A stretch of 58,846 bases of DNA, taken from assembly GCA_021298315.1 (NCBI GenBank), contig JAJTFC010000013.1:1-58846 (forward strand), read 5' to 3'. The notes under the pieces are model-generated. The model saw only the letters and a list, made by a program, of their open reading frames with translations. It did not search any database and had not been told where the DNA came from. Shown piece after piece: positions 1 to 7,530 of the stretch. This DNA is from Planctomycetaceae bacterium. GTDB taxonomy: Bacteria; Planctomycetota; Planctomycetia; Pirellulales; Pirellulaceae. The position numbers were made by a program, and so were the translations under genes. Position 1 is the first letter of the stretch. Each line of letters begins with the position of its first letter.

Positions 1-162
1 AATCCGTTGTGCCGCTGGAATCGTGAAAGTTCCGTAACCGCAGCCGAACTCCAAAACATCCCTGCAATTCGAGTCTAGTCCGAGCTTCGTTAAGGCCCCA
101 TTTGGGTCGAAGAAACTCTGCCACATCTCTTCAGGGGGCATTCCACTTTCACGAGTCTTCAT
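1..162 (-). CDS. Class I SAM-dependent methyltransferase, N-terminal fragment
   Basis: The minus-strand reading frame runs from ATG at 162 off the left edge and gives 54 residues without a stop. It contains the glycine-rich SAM-binding motif I (DVLEFGCGYGTFTIPAA), the signature of Rossmann-fold class I methyltransferases. The substrate cannot be read because the rest of the protein lies outside the window. It sits in the AT-richer island left of the oldest tRNA-Ser att copy, so it is probably cargo of an integrated element rather than a core gene. The family call is firm from the motif; the role is unknown. Confidence 0.7.
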   Translation of the reverse strand, partial: MKTRESGMPPEEMWQSFFDPNGALTKLGLDSNCRDVLEFGCGYGTFTIPAAQRI

Positions 163-528
163 AGTAACTTACTTCACCAAAGTCAGTAGCATAACTACAG
201 GCGATTGTCCCATCATAATCTGTCTTGGCTGGGAATTTCCGTTGACGAAGCCAGCGGCCTAATAAGGAATTATTTGAGCTCAGGCTTACGGGGATTGACT
301 GGGTTTGCTCGCGCGCTGATTAACTGCGACGGTTTGTGGCCCAGCGGGCCAGGATATCGGTAGCAAGCGACGCCCCCCCGCACATGCGCCGGCCCCGGAG
401 GGGCGATGTCAGCGCCAAGGGTCATAAGACATCAAGCCGCCTGGCGGCGGCGAGTTTTTGACGGCATTGACCAAGTACACATCGATCTTTGGCGAACAGC
501 AAAGGGGGAACCAAGAGAGAAGTGCCCG
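163..528. other. Non-coding stretch with a GC-rich hairpin
   Basis: No convincing gene was seen. A perfect short hairpin, GCCCC-GGA-GGGGC, lies at 392-404. Similar GC-rich palindromes occur as dispersed repeats in planctomycete genomes (recollection). A frame open from 406 to 723 runs through this hairpin and the att copy downstream; its composition and position argue against a real protein. Confidence 0.4.
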
Positions 529-627
529 ACGCAGCACGCAAAGAGCGACTTTACCAAGGAAAACGCAAGGCGAAACAGAGGTTTTCGCCAGTTGTTGTTA
601 GAACTCCAAACGGATGGGGAGGGAGTC
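529..627. repeat. Element end plus tRNA-Ser att remnant (copy 1)
   Basis: These 99 bases are near-identical to 3868-3966. The last 17 (611-627, CGGATGGGGAGGGAGTC) match the reverse complement of the tRNA-Ser 3' end at 9166-9182 at 16 of 17 positions. The shared 82 bases before the core look like the right terminus of related integrated elements. The single mismatch suggests an old or degenerate attachment site. Confidence 0.65.
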
Positions 628-638
628 ACGAAAAAACG

Positions 639-671
639 GAATTACCGTCCAACCTACCGTGAAATTACCGG
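639..671. promoter_or_regulatory. Possible arm-type integrase binding repeats, left end of element 2
   Basis: Three imperfect copies of an (A)A(T/C)TACCG-like unit follow the att core at 611-627. They resemble the AACTACCG repeats at both ends of the integrase-bearing element (4036-4058 and 9076-9098). Arm-type sites beside a core are normal for tyrosine integrases; the assignment is by similarity only. Confidence 0.35.
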
Positions 672-804
672 AAAAAATCTGATGGATTTTGAGTTCGCCT
701 CGGCTGACGGCCCACCCGGCTAGGCAATACAGTTGTAATCCGAAACGTCTCATCTAGGACTATAGAACCAATCATGAACGGTGTAGGCGATGTCGAACAC
801 AATG

Positions 805-1464
805 CTATTTTTCACCTTGCTGTAACTGCTGAATGATATCCACTTTCAAATCAAAGGTTTCCGCAACCGGAATTGCCCTGCGAAGGCTTCCGGTAACGGA
901 ACCTTCCTTCGTCCAAAGAAAAGGAAAGAAGCAAAAACACTGATCGCCATGCAAGTCTTGAATATCGAGCTTCCAATTAGGCCAACGAAGTCCATCGTAG
1001 AAGCCTGCCAGTTCCGAAGTAAGTGACCAGCAAAAAAAATCCGTAAAGCCAAAGTCCAATGGTTCCCATTCAAGTCGGTCTGGAGGCCAGTAGTAGATGT
1101 TGCCTATGTCCTCTCCAAGTGTGCCACCATTGATGGCGAAAAAACCACCAACTGCATCATCTGCAACTAGACATAAACCACTGTTTCGACCTCGATTCCA
1201 TTCAGAAAGTGTACGCCTTAACTTCGGATGACCTGAACCGAGGAAACGCAACCAACCGTGGTCGATCATCACGCCTCCCGTTTCATAGGCCAATGCTCCG
1301 AGAGGGGAGCGAGTTGTCACCTGGATTTCAAGAAGTACTTCTTCGTTTTCATTCGAGGGTGGCAAAACATCGCATTGGTTTTCGGCGGCCCCAATCCAAT
1401 CCTGAATCAATGTGATGGCCGGTTCGTCCCGATTTATAAGTTGCTCTAAAGTTCTTTTCGCCAT
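805..1464 (-). CDS. DUF2625 family protein
   Basis: A 219-residue protein of unknown biochemical function. It is recognisable as DUF2625 from the run of family motifs: EIQVTTRSPLGALAYETGG near residue 50, VMIDHGWLRFLGSGHPKL, EWNRGR, LVADDAVGGFFAINGG and LGEDIGNIYYWPPDRLEWE. There is no signal peptide or membrane segment, so it should be cytosolic. The length is about that of the family. ATG at 1464 is preceded by a GAGG-type ribosome site. It is transcribed alone, in an island of accessory genes, and is presumably cargo. Family assignment is confident; no function is assigned. Confidence 0.85.
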   Translation of the reverse strand: MAKRTLEQLINRDEPAITLIQDWIGAAENQCDVLPPSNENEEVLLEIQVTTRSPLGALAYETGGVMIDHGWLRFLGSGHPKLRRTLSEWNRGRNSGLCLVADDAVGGFFAINGGTLGEDIGNIYYWPPDRLEWEPLDFGFTDFFCWSLTSELAGFYDGLRWPNWKLDIQDLHGDQCFCFFPFLWTKEGSVTGSLRRAIPVAETFDLKVDIIQQLQQGEK

Positions 1465-1641
1465 CTCAATTGACCTCTTTCTGCAAAATCAACCAAGCTT
1501 CGCCAGACGCACGTGTTTTCCTTCGATACCACTTATGCTGAATCACAAATGCCGTTCTCATAATGTACATCAAGCAGCTTTCAATTAGGAACTTTCGCAA
1601 TTTCGGCGATCCAGCTTTTGAGCTACCCTTGAACATTAGGT

Positions 1642-2175
1642 CTATCGGGATGGAAATCTATGACTTCTCAATTTGTTCCAGCTAGGCTTCGTTGTGCCAA
1701 GAATCAAATCCCTCCTATTTGCCAACTCAACAAGGAGGGTTTCACAAGCTGATTTGGATATTCTTTTTTTCGTAACAAGCTCTCTCAATACAGTTGCCAT
1801 ATCAGTAACTTCTAATGATTGGGCTTCAATCGCTTTTCCAAGTTGCCGGTCAGCAGTGACAACGGCAAGACCATGATGGACAGCCGTTGCGAACAAGAGT
1901 TTGTCGACATCCGAAAGCGATTTGGAAAGGGAATGTTTCTTGTAAATCGCTGAAAGATCTTCGCTAGATGGAATATCACAAACAGTAACTACTCGACGCA
2001 TCCTTTCAACAGTATCGTCTCGTAGTTGATCTATAGCAAAAGTTGCTTCGATCACTCTGATTGTTTTCGGAAAACAATTACCGATTTCCGGATCGATTTC
2101 CCGGATTTTGTCCAGAGTGATCACAGAGCATGTGTCGAATATTGCTTGGTTCCACCAATACATCATTGCATCCAA
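1642..2175 (-). CDS. PIN-domain protein, probable toxin partner of the upstream XRE-ImmA/IrrE protein
   Basis: A 177-residue protein with a PIN-like layout: an early acidic motif (IFDTCSVI, around residue 12), a middle SLSDVDKLLFATAVHHGL segment and a VVTADRQLGKA segment, giving spaced acidic residues for metal-dependent RNase chemistry. The frame opens with TTG at 2175 immediately after the upstream TGA stop (2178-2176); ATG at 2166 is an alternative start. The zero spacing implies translational coupling. Pairing of a COG2856-type peptidase/regulator with a PIN protein is a known toxin-antitoxin-like arrangement (family knowledge). Toxicity is inferred. Confidence 0.65.
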   Translation of the reverse strand: MDAMMYWWNQAIFDTCSVITLDKIREIDPEIGNCFPKTIRVIEATFAIDQLRDDTVERMRRVVTVCDIPSSEDLSAIYKKHSLSKSLSDVDKLLFATAVHHGLAVVTADRQLGKAIEAQSLEVTDMATVLRELVTKKRISKSACETLLVELANRRDLILGTTKPSWNKLRSHRFPSR

Positions 2176-3339
2176 TCAACAACGTTGAGCGCCTTTTGGT
2201 GTTAGCCAATCCGAAGTTAATTCTGCCGCATATTCAACGGAAATCTGCATCATTTCAGCGACTTTCGAGATGCCAATCAATTCTTGAATAAAGGCAGATC
2301 GAATAAGTCGTTCAAATCGGGTTGTTTTATAGATTGCGTTACTTTCCAGTGGTTCTGGTTCGAGGTCTTCTATTCTCGCTTTACCAACGATGCCCATCGA
2401 TTTTTTAGTATGTGCTATGAAATGAGGATACTCAAAGTCAATAAGGCCCAAATCTTTTAGCCGGTAAAACAGGCACCAATAACTGACATGAAACACTCGT
2501 TTCAACATCAGAAGAGCATGGAATGGCGGAAGTCGCTCAAGTCGTTCTTCCCGCCACACTCTCAGCAGTTCATTACTTGGAACTAAGAAATAACCAGCAA
2601 AAGTGTTGGCTTCTTTTTCATAATCTCGATCTGTATCGGTGTCTGTATCCGACGCTGTAAATAAGAATGGGTGCAACACCAAGTGTCCAAGCTCGTGCGC
2701 ACCACTAAAAATAATTCGTTCAGCGTTCTTCTTGCTGTTTTTTAGCATTGTTAACCGAAGATCGCCCTGTAAGGCGCTTATCCCATCCAGCCCCGGCGCA
2801 TCGAAATCAAAAAAATGACAACGTACCCCCAGTCCTTCAAGGACACTAGCGATGTTCTCAGGGCCACAGTCATGCAATCCACATGCTTGTCGCAAGTCAT
2901 ATGCCATGCCTTCAAGCTCACGGTCGTTTAATTTTTCGCTCGTAGCACAGACATAAGGTTTCAGCCGATCGCACAACACAGCTTCGGTAAGTTCCTCGAT
3001 TTCCGAATATGCACGCAGAAATTTTCGTGCAAAGACAATAACGGAAGCATCCTTCCGAAGGGCAGCGTGCGCTCGGAACGCAAATTTTGGTGGACTATCA
3101 ACGGGACCTATGCCAAGTAAATCTTCAATCCTACACCCTAACGCATCCGCTAACCGCACGAGATCGCCAGATGTTGGCTCCGTCTTTCCGGCTTCATAGT
3201 TGACTATTGTGTTCCTACTGACTCCAACGGCATCCGCAAGCTGTTTGCCGGACATTTTCAGCGATTCTCGCTGCTTACGGATCACTGCTCCAATGGCTGC
3301 AACGGACTTAACTCGTGTTGTGTTTGTTGGCTTATTCAT
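2176..3339 (-). CDS. XRE HTH regulator fused to ImmA/IrrE metallopeptidase
   Basis: About 387 residues. Residues ~15-75 form an XRE-type helix-turn-helix (KQLADAVGVSRNTIVNYEAGKTEP). The middle carries the zinc-peptidase motif HELGH (in FSGAHELGHLVLHP) followed by a downstream glutamate-rich KEANTFAGYFLVP segment, as in ImmA/IrrE (COG2856). Such proteins repress their operon and in some phages and ICEs cleave a repressor. ATG at 3339 is preferred over 3345 because AAGGAG lies 8 bases before it but only 2 before the other. The gene is directly followed by the PIN gene. Upstream, 3340-3420 contains GCACG...CGTGC inverted arms that could be an autoregulatory operator. Confidence 0.85.
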   Translation of the reverse strand: MNKPTNTTRVKSVAAIGAVIRKQRESLKMSGKQLADAVGVSRNTIVNYEAGKTEPTSGDLVRLADALGCRIEDLLGIGPVDSPPKFAFRAHAALRKDASVIVFARKFLRAYSEIEELTEAVLCDRLKPYVCATSEKLNDRELEGMAYDLRQACGLHDCGPENIASVLEGLGVRCHFFDFDAPGLDGISALQGDLRLTMLKNSKKNAERIIFSGAHELGHLVLHPFLFTASDTDTDTDRDYEKEANTFAGYFLVPSNELLRVWREERLERLPPFHALLMLKRVFHVSYWCLFYRLKDLGLIDFEYPHFIAHTKKSMGIVGKARIEDLEPEPLESNAIYKTTRFERLIRSAFIQELIGISKVAEMMQISVEYAAELTSDWLTPKGAQRC

Positions 3340-3867
3340 TTCCATTGCTCCTTTCTTTGACTTGGATCAAGTTGCAAGCTATTAGGCACGTAGCAGGGCT
3401 CGTGCACAAATCCTTTTGCATTATATCTCAAAAAAGAGGCATGTCCACCCTATGAGCACAACATATTGGTCATATTGAGGATGTTCGACTGCCGAATGCC
3501 AAATATTTTTAGCAAGTCGCCGTGCTTCCGCACAGGTCAGCTTAGGACGTTTTAGGACGTTACAGGAAAGATCGAGATGGAATTCCCGTCGTCTTAGTGG
3601 GGCAGGACTCTCGTGGAGTGCCGACTTACTTTGGTCGACCCGATCTGGCACGTTTCATGTCGAGGGTTCCAATGAGTGCATTGCCTTGGAAACTCTATTC
3701 TGTTTAGAGCGAAAACTGCTTTTCAAAATAAGGCAGCAAAAGAAATTGCTCCGAGTGGGGAACCACTAAGCAAAAAGGCGATAGCAAGCACGGGCGAAAC
3801 GCGTGTGAAAAATCCGACGCAGAAGGCCTCAAAACGTGTGATAAATCCGACGCCGCAAGGAGGACGC
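3340..3867. other. Gene-poor stretch at the end of element 2
   Basis: No intact gene recognised. The first 80 bases should hold the promoter of the XRE-ImmA gene. Around 3540-3565 a GACGTTTTAG-type unit is repeated in tandem. A plus-strand frame from about 3548 to 3707 encodes a coherent-looking fragment (RKDRDGIPVVLVGQD...) without a start codon, possibly the relic of a disrupted gene. Between about 3800 and 3866 there are two imperfect copies of a ~33-base unit (AAACG(C)GTGTGA(A/T)AAATCCGACG). The 76-residue minus-strand frame at 3421-3651 has no recognisable features and is not called. Confidence 0.35.
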
Positions 3868-3966
3868 ACGCAGCACGCAAAGAGCGACTTTACCAAGGAA
3901 AACACAAGGCGAAACAGTGGTTATCGTCGGCTATTGTTAGAACTCCAAACGGATGGGGAGGGATTC
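3868..3966. repeat. Element end plus tRNA-Ser att site (copy 2, attL of the active-looking element)
   Basis: Near-identical to 529-627 over 99 bases. The terminal 17 bases (3950-3966, CGGATGGGGAGGGATTC) are identical to 9166-9182 at the tRNA-Ser 3' end. This is what site-specific integration into a tRNA leaves as the distal att copy. The preceding 82 bases are the right end of the neighbouring element. Confidence 0.75.
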
Positions 3967-4035
3967 CCACGGAAAACTGCAAAAACCTGGTTTTTCCAAG
4001 GGGAAACGGAGTATAGCAGTAGCGAATCTACCACC

Positions 4036-4058
4036 GAAACTACCGCCAAACTACCATC
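4036..4058. promoter_or_regulatory. Left arm-type repeat of the tRNA-Ser element
   Basis: A 23-base sequence containing AACTACCGCCAAACTACC, exactly repeated at 9076-9098 next to the right core. Both copies lie within about 110 bases of a core and are in the same orientation. They are interpreted as integrase arm-binding sites; the exact identity is seen directly, the role is inferred. Confidence 0.5.
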
Positions 4059-4206
4059 AATTGGAGTTGCAAAGAGCCAAGTTTCCAAATCCTGGAATTC
4101 CAAGATGCAAAAATTAGGGTCGCATCGGATCAAAGAGGTTGTAAACTCTTCGGTGAGCAACCCCACGCCCTTGGGCATCGCATATTTTTTAAAAGGAGAA
4201 ATAGGT

Positions 4207-4953
4207 TTGGACAGTTTCATCTCCAAAAAATCCAATGTGAAAACAACTTTCGCTTTGCGAAGCTTGTTTTTATGGATGCTGTTCGTTGCGATTCCCCTTT
4301 CATTCTTTCGCTTATACGTTTCTCGTGTTACTCGTACAAGCGATGGCATGACAACTCCTGTGTGGAACGCACCAGGAATAGCATTACTCTTTCTTTCGCT
4401 GGGCCTTCTGTCGATCACGGTGATTTTTCTTTTCATGATTTGGAAACGTCAATTCCGATCAGCAATTGCCGCTGTACTGCTTACCTTTTGTGTTGTGCTC
4501 ATTGGATATCCTAAGATGGATGCCTATTTCCTCAGTCCACCCCAAGGGGGTGTGAAAGCGGTAACTGCACAAAGAAACTGTGACGCTGCAATAGTCGCTG
4601 CCGCTGCGTGTAAGACATTTTATGTCCGCAATCTTGAGTGGCCCACGTCTTGGGATGCTTTAGATTCGGACCTAAGCATGGCCTTGGTTGCTGATTACCC
4701 CACGGGTTACGGTAGTTCCCGAAAAATTGGGAGCGGACTGAATGATGATCCGAATCAAATAGCACCGCTCACGATTGAAGAAATTCGAGATTGCGTTGAC
4801 ATCGATTTCGCTGCCGAACCTATGGTTCTTAAAATGCAGAAATGGGACAAATTCACGGGCATCTTGCCGCACAAGCCATCCTACAATTGGTATCACTCGC
4901 AATTTGTAGAGCTAATCGAAGCTCTGTCGTCTTCGTCTCAGCCAAACAACTAA
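4207..4953 (+). CDS. Small integral membrane protein of unknown function
   Basis: Not recognised as a known family. The start is placed at TTG 4207 because AAAAGGAG ends 8 bases before it. The frame is open upstream to 3676 but that part reads through the att site and element-end repeat, so it is probably not protein. The product (~248 residues) has three hydrophobic segments near the N-terminus (LFLWMLFVAIPLSFF; IALLFLSLGLLSITVIFLFMI; AIAAVLLTFCVVLIG) and a soluble C-terminal half (~150 residues) likely on the outer face. It is the first gene inside the element and is followed by 310 bases without a gene. Cargo of unknown role. Confidence 0.5.
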   Translation: MDSFISKKSNVKTTFALRSLFLWMLFVAIPLSFFRLYVSRVTRTSDGMTTPVWNAPGIALLFLSLGLLSITVIFLFMIWKRQFRSAIAAVLLTFCVVLIGYPKMDAYFLSPPQGGVKAVTAQRNCDAAIVAAAACKTFYVRNLEWPTSWDALDSDLSMALVADYPTGYGSSRKIGSGLNDDPNQIAPLTIEEIRDCVDIDFAAEPMVLKMQKWDKFTGILPHKPSYNWYHSQFVELIEALSSSSQPNN

Positions 4954-5217
4954 CGAGGAAAGGATGTCTCGATGAAATTTGCAAGGCTCCCATCGCTAGG
5001 AAAGTGTTGCAGCAAATAGAATCATAGAAAAGCCGAGGATATGCAACGGCAGTTCAAAATCACTTCGCCCACACGGACTGAAGTGTAAACGGTCAATATT
5101 TCTTTTTTGACCGCTGGAAAGCAAGGCTTTTCAACCAGGATTTGACTTCCCGAACTGTAACGCTTCATTTTTAGTTCAGGCTTTACACTTTGGGCGACCT
5201 CGAATACAATTGGACGT
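4954..5217. other. Non-coding region upstream of the resolvase cassette
   Basis: No supported gene. A 75-residue minus-strand frame at 5022-5249 has no recognisable motif and starts inside the direct repeat at 5218-5245. The region contains related words (GAACTGTAACG..., AGTTCAGGCTTTACAC) that could be recombinase subsites near the resolvase gene, but no clear symmetric res site was identified. Confidence 0.3.
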
Positions 5218-5245
5218 ATGGTGATGAAGTCCTTTTCCGCGTCCA
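5218..5245. repeat. Direct repeat, left copy, bounding resolvase-Rep-HNH cassette
   Basis: ATGGTGATGAAGTCCT, then four bases, then CGCGTCCA. The same two blocks with two bases between them occur in the same orientation at 7499-7524. It lies 19 bases before the resolvase start codon, a usual place for a serine-recombinase site. Confidence 0.6.
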
Positions 5246-5263
5246 ACAATAAAGTCCCTGATT

Positions 5264-5851
5264 ATGTCGAAACACATCGCCGTTTACGTTAGAGTCAGTA
5301 CGACCAACCAAGATCAACGATCACAAGTTGCAGACCTCGAAAAATGGGCAGCTAGTCAAGATTCCGAAATCGTCTGGTACAAGGACAAGTTCAGTGGCAA
5401 GACAATGGATCGACCAGCTTGGAATCGCCTCTTAAAAGCGATTGAGGAAAAAAAGGTGTCCCAGATAGCTGTTTGGCGTTTGGATCGGTTAGGGAGGACG
5501 GCAAAAGGCTTAACGGCCTTATTTGATGAGTTGACTTCCAAAAAGATTGGACTGTTTTCTTTAAAAGACAGCCTAGACTTGAAGACTCCTGCGGGACGAT
5601 TGATGGCTAATGTTTTGGCAAGTGTTGCAGCATATGAAACAGAAGTGCGAGCCGAGCGAGTTCAAGCAGGTCAGGCAATTGCCAAGGCAAATGGGAAGAC
5701 CTGGGGTGGTTCACAACCTGGAAGACTTATTCACGTTACCAGTGAACAAAAAGCACAAGTGATTGCGATGGAAGGACAAAAAATTGCAGTGATCGCTAGA
5801 ACGGTTGGTCTGTCTCGACCTACCGTCTATAGACTCTTGGGCCAGCAATAA
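5264..5851 (+). CDS. Serine recombinase (resolvase/invertase family)
   Basis: 195 residues, the usual length of small serine resolvases. The N-terminal catalytic domain shows the nucleophile motif YVRVSTTNQDQRSQ (Ser12), then VWRLDRLGRTAKGL with the conserved Arg pair, and the long E helix (LMANVLASVAAYETEVRAERV). The C-terminal ~45 residues form the DNA-binding helix-turn-helix (VIARTVGLSRPTVYRLL). It would resolve, invert or excise DNA between short sites; candidate sites are the repeats at 5218-5245 and 7499-7524. The 3' end overlaps the convergent Rep gene by 32 bases. No clear ribosome site precedes the ATG. Confidence 0.92.
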   Translation: MSKHIAVYVRVSTTNQDQRSQVADLEKWAASQDSEIVWYKDKFSGKTMDRPAWNRLLKAIEEKKVSQIAVWRLDRLGRTAKGLTALFDELTSKKIGLFSLKDSLDLKTPAGRLMANVLASVAAYETEVRAERVQAGQAIAKANGKTWGGSQPGRLIHVTSEQKAQVIAMEGQKIAVIARTVGLSRPTVYRLLGQQ

Positions 5852-6875
5852 TATTTGGCGGAACAACTGCCTTAATAGCGGGCGGTTTAGGCGGCTTGAA
5901 TTTAGTAATCGATTTTGGCAAGGGCTTTTTTGGAAGTGGATTTGCCCTGCTGTATCCATGCAAGGCATTTTTGTCGGCGAGCCAAAGTCCCTCCCGGATT
6001 TGGCAGTATTCTGAAAATCGCAGCATAATTCTAAAACTCCTAGCTGATGACATTGAAAAAAGGGGGTGACTGTCATTGTAAGAGGGGCGTCTTGCCTTAA
6101 AACAAGTCCCCACCCAGTCATAATTTTTGCATTCTTTATTTTGAAGCTCGATCAGGTCAGGCGTGTTGGAATTCCCATCAACGCACATCAATCGTTCGAT
6201 ATGCCTTTCAGTGCAAGGAGTTGTAGTCGAATCGCCTTTCGGGTGCCATTCGTAAGAAGTATCTACTTCTTGAACTTCGGTGATCTCAAAGAACTTCTCA
6301 AGGGTTTGCTTGGATAGTTCCTTGCGTTTCTTTCCAAGAAAATACTTGCCAGCGGTGAAGCTATAGCGAGTTAATGAGCCTGATGCGAACAAGTTAATAT
6401 TATGCCTTCCAAGTTTCGTTGTGTACTTGGTGACAGCTTCCACTGATGTCGGTTTCTGTAAGTAGTCGATGGAAAATTTTCTTCCGCTCTTTGAATTATG
6501 CTTCGTAATAACCGATTCGATAAACGGTAGTGGATCAATCGAAGCTCTTATTAACACATGAAAATGCACTACTCCCATATCGTCAACTTCAGGGATCGCA
6601 AACACTGCAAAGCACCCCTGCGTTTTGGTGTTTCTATACTCAATTGCCTTGCTAAATCGATCTAGGAAGCACCTGATTTCCCCTGGGTGTAGATACTCGT
6701 TTGCTTTAATTGTTGCCCAGTGAGTTGGTGGTGCAACAGAGTGGATTGCATCTAGTGCATTAACAATCCGACTCGCCCACTTGTCACGTGACTGATACGA
6801 AAAGGTGGGACTAGCGAAGACCTTGTTAGGTGCCAATTTGAAGTCTGGTCGGCTATTTGTAGATATGTAGGACAT
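5820..6875 (-). CDS. HUH-type rolling-circle replication initiator-like protein
   Basis: 351 residues. The central part has the order expected of HUH endonucleases: a hydrophobic strand with an acidic residue (GCFAVFAIPEVDD), the metal-binding HUH motif (VVHFHVLIRA) and, about 60 residues later, a Y-x-x-K motif (EAVTKYTTKLG) whose tyrosine would nick and join the DNA 5' end. Single-tyrosine initiators of this kind drive rolling-circle replication of small plasmids and filamentous-phage-like elements. The basic, proline-rich C-terminus is not conserved. The gene lies 9 bases after the excisionase-like gene (probable operon) and converges on the resolvase. A nick site was not identified. Confidence 0.75.
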   Translation of the reverse strand: MSYISTNSRPDFKLAPNKVFASPTFSYQSRDKWASRIVNALDAIHSVAPPTHWATIKANEYLHPGEIRCFLDRFSKAIEYRNTKTQGCFAVFAIPEVDDMGVVHFHVLIRASIDPLPFIESVITKHNSKSGRKFSIDYLQKPTSVEAVTKYTTKLGRHNINLFASGSLTRYSFTAGKYFLGKKRKELSKQTLEKFFEITEVQEVDTSYEWHPKGDSTTTPCTERHIERLMCVDGNSNTPDLIELQNKECKNYDWVGTCFKARRPSYNDSHPLFSMSSARSFRIMLRFSEYCQIREGLWLADKNALHGYSRANPLPKKPLPKSITKFKPPKPPAIKAVVPPNIIAGPRVYRR

Positions 6876-6884
6876 GCTTTCCGT

Positions 6885-7121
6885 TTAGGATTTAGGGGAA
6901 TTTAACACATAAGTAGACATTTGATGGATTGCCATGCAGACAGTTTGAATTTCATCGCTGGAATAAAACAGTTTGCCCCCATAAGGATGAGTAGGTTTAG
7001 GGATGACTCCGTTTTTCACCAAACGGCATAGCTTGACTTGCGATACTCCGCATAGCCTGTGAATGTCAGCTTGGGAATAAAGCCCAAGCTGTGTCCGTTC
7101 AGTCATTGATTTGTCGTGCAT
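6885..7121 (-). CDS. Excisionase-like / MerR-type winged-helix DNA-binding protein
   Basis: 78 residues with a MerR/AlpA-type HTH (LYSQADIHRLCGVSQVKLCRLVKNGVIPKP) followed by a wing (YGGKLFYSSDEI). Proteins of this size and fold act as directionality factors (Xis) for tyrosine integrases or as small regulators. ATG at 7121 has GAGGG 7 bases upstream. It is cotranscribed with the Rep gene and divergent from the HNH gene across a short AT-rich region with a perfect palindrome, which it may bind. Confidence 0.7.
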   Translation of the reverse strand: MHDKSMTERTQLGLYSQADIHRLCGVSQVKLCRLVKNGVIPKPTHPYGGKLFYSSDEIQTVCMAIHQMSTYVLNSPKS

Positions 7122-7202
7122 TTGAATTCCCTCTTAAAAGCGGTTTTCATTTATCTATGCAGATCATTGAAATAATTTTATTTCAGTCGCATACATAACC
7201 AC
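7122..7202. promoter_or_regulatory. Divergent promoter region with palindrome
   Basis: An 81-base AT-rich spacer between the divergent excisionase-like and HNH genes. It contains the perfect inverted repeat TGAAATA-ATTT-TATTTCA (7168-7185), a likely operator for the excisionase-like HTH protein, or a hairpin used in replication. Confidence 0.45.
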
Positions 7203-7505
7203 ATGAAAAACAACAACTCCGCCAATTGGCAACGCTTACGAAATGAATACTTCAAGTCTGATGACTGGGAGTGGGTTCGATTACAAGTGATCCGACGTGA
7301 TCGCAAATGTACGAAATGCAGTCTGAGATACTCAAAGGAACTTGCCTTTGAAGTTCACCACTGCGAGTACGGCTATTTTGGACACGCTGATATAAACGAA
7401 GTCGAAACATGCTGCTTGCTTTGCCGGGCATGTCACCGTGCCGTTCATGGATTGCCAGCAGAATACTCAATGCGAGATGTAGACAACGTTGTAGGCGAAT
7501 GGTGA
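7203..7505 (+). CDS. HNH endonuclease
   Basis: 100 residues, a compact HNH nuclease. The zinc-binding and catalytic pattern is visible: CTKC at ~36-39, the EVHHC motif with the HH pair near residue 52, and the closing CRACHRAVHG. In tRNA-integrated satellites and phages such small HNH proteins act as nicking or packaging nucleases; here the role is unknown. The gene is divergent from the Xis/Rep operon, and its 3' end enters the second copy of the direct repeat (7499-7524). Confidence 0.85.
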   Translation: MKNNNSANWQRLRNEYFKSDDWEWVRLQVIRRDRKCTKCSLRYSKELAFEVHHCEYGYFGHADINEVETCCLLCRACHRAVHGLPAEYSMRDVDNVVGEW

Positions 7506-7524
7506 TGAAGTCCTCGCGCGTCCA
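7499..7524. repeat. Direct repeat, right copy, bounding resolvase-Rep-HNH cassette
   Basis: ATGGTGATGAAGTCCT, two bases, CGCGTCCA. It matches 5218-5245 apart from the spacer, in the same orientation. It overlaps the last codons of the HNH gene and sits just before the integrase stop codon at 7531. Confidence 0.6.
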
Positions 7525-7530
7525 TGATCG

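Larger units (their letters stand above)
611..3966. mobile_element. Integrase-less element bounded by tRNA-Ser att copies
   Basis: Bounded by att copies at 611-627 and 3950-3966. It carries a DUF2625 gene and a regulator/ImmA-IrrE + PIN pair but no integrase. Downstream of the left core, at 639-671, are imperfect repeats of the type (A)ATTACCG/CCTACCG resembling the arm-type repeats of the neighbouring element. Its ends resemble those of a cis-mobilizable element or a decayed island that could be moved by a related integrase. The boundaries are inferred from the repeats only. Confidence 0.5.

Noticed and set aside
406-723. 105-residue plus-strand open frame
   Set aside because: It runs through a GC hairpin, the element-end repeat and the tRNA att copy, and its translation partly recurs at 3868-3966 only because the DNA is repeated. 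Not supported as a gene.
3421-3651. 76-residue minus-strand frame
   Set aside because: No motif and unconvincing composition; the plus strand of the same region looks more like a decayed coding fragment.
3676-4206. N-terminal extension of the membrane protein frame
   Set aside because: This part reads through the att core and the element-end repeat. The TTG at 4207 with AAAAGGAG upstream is the better start.
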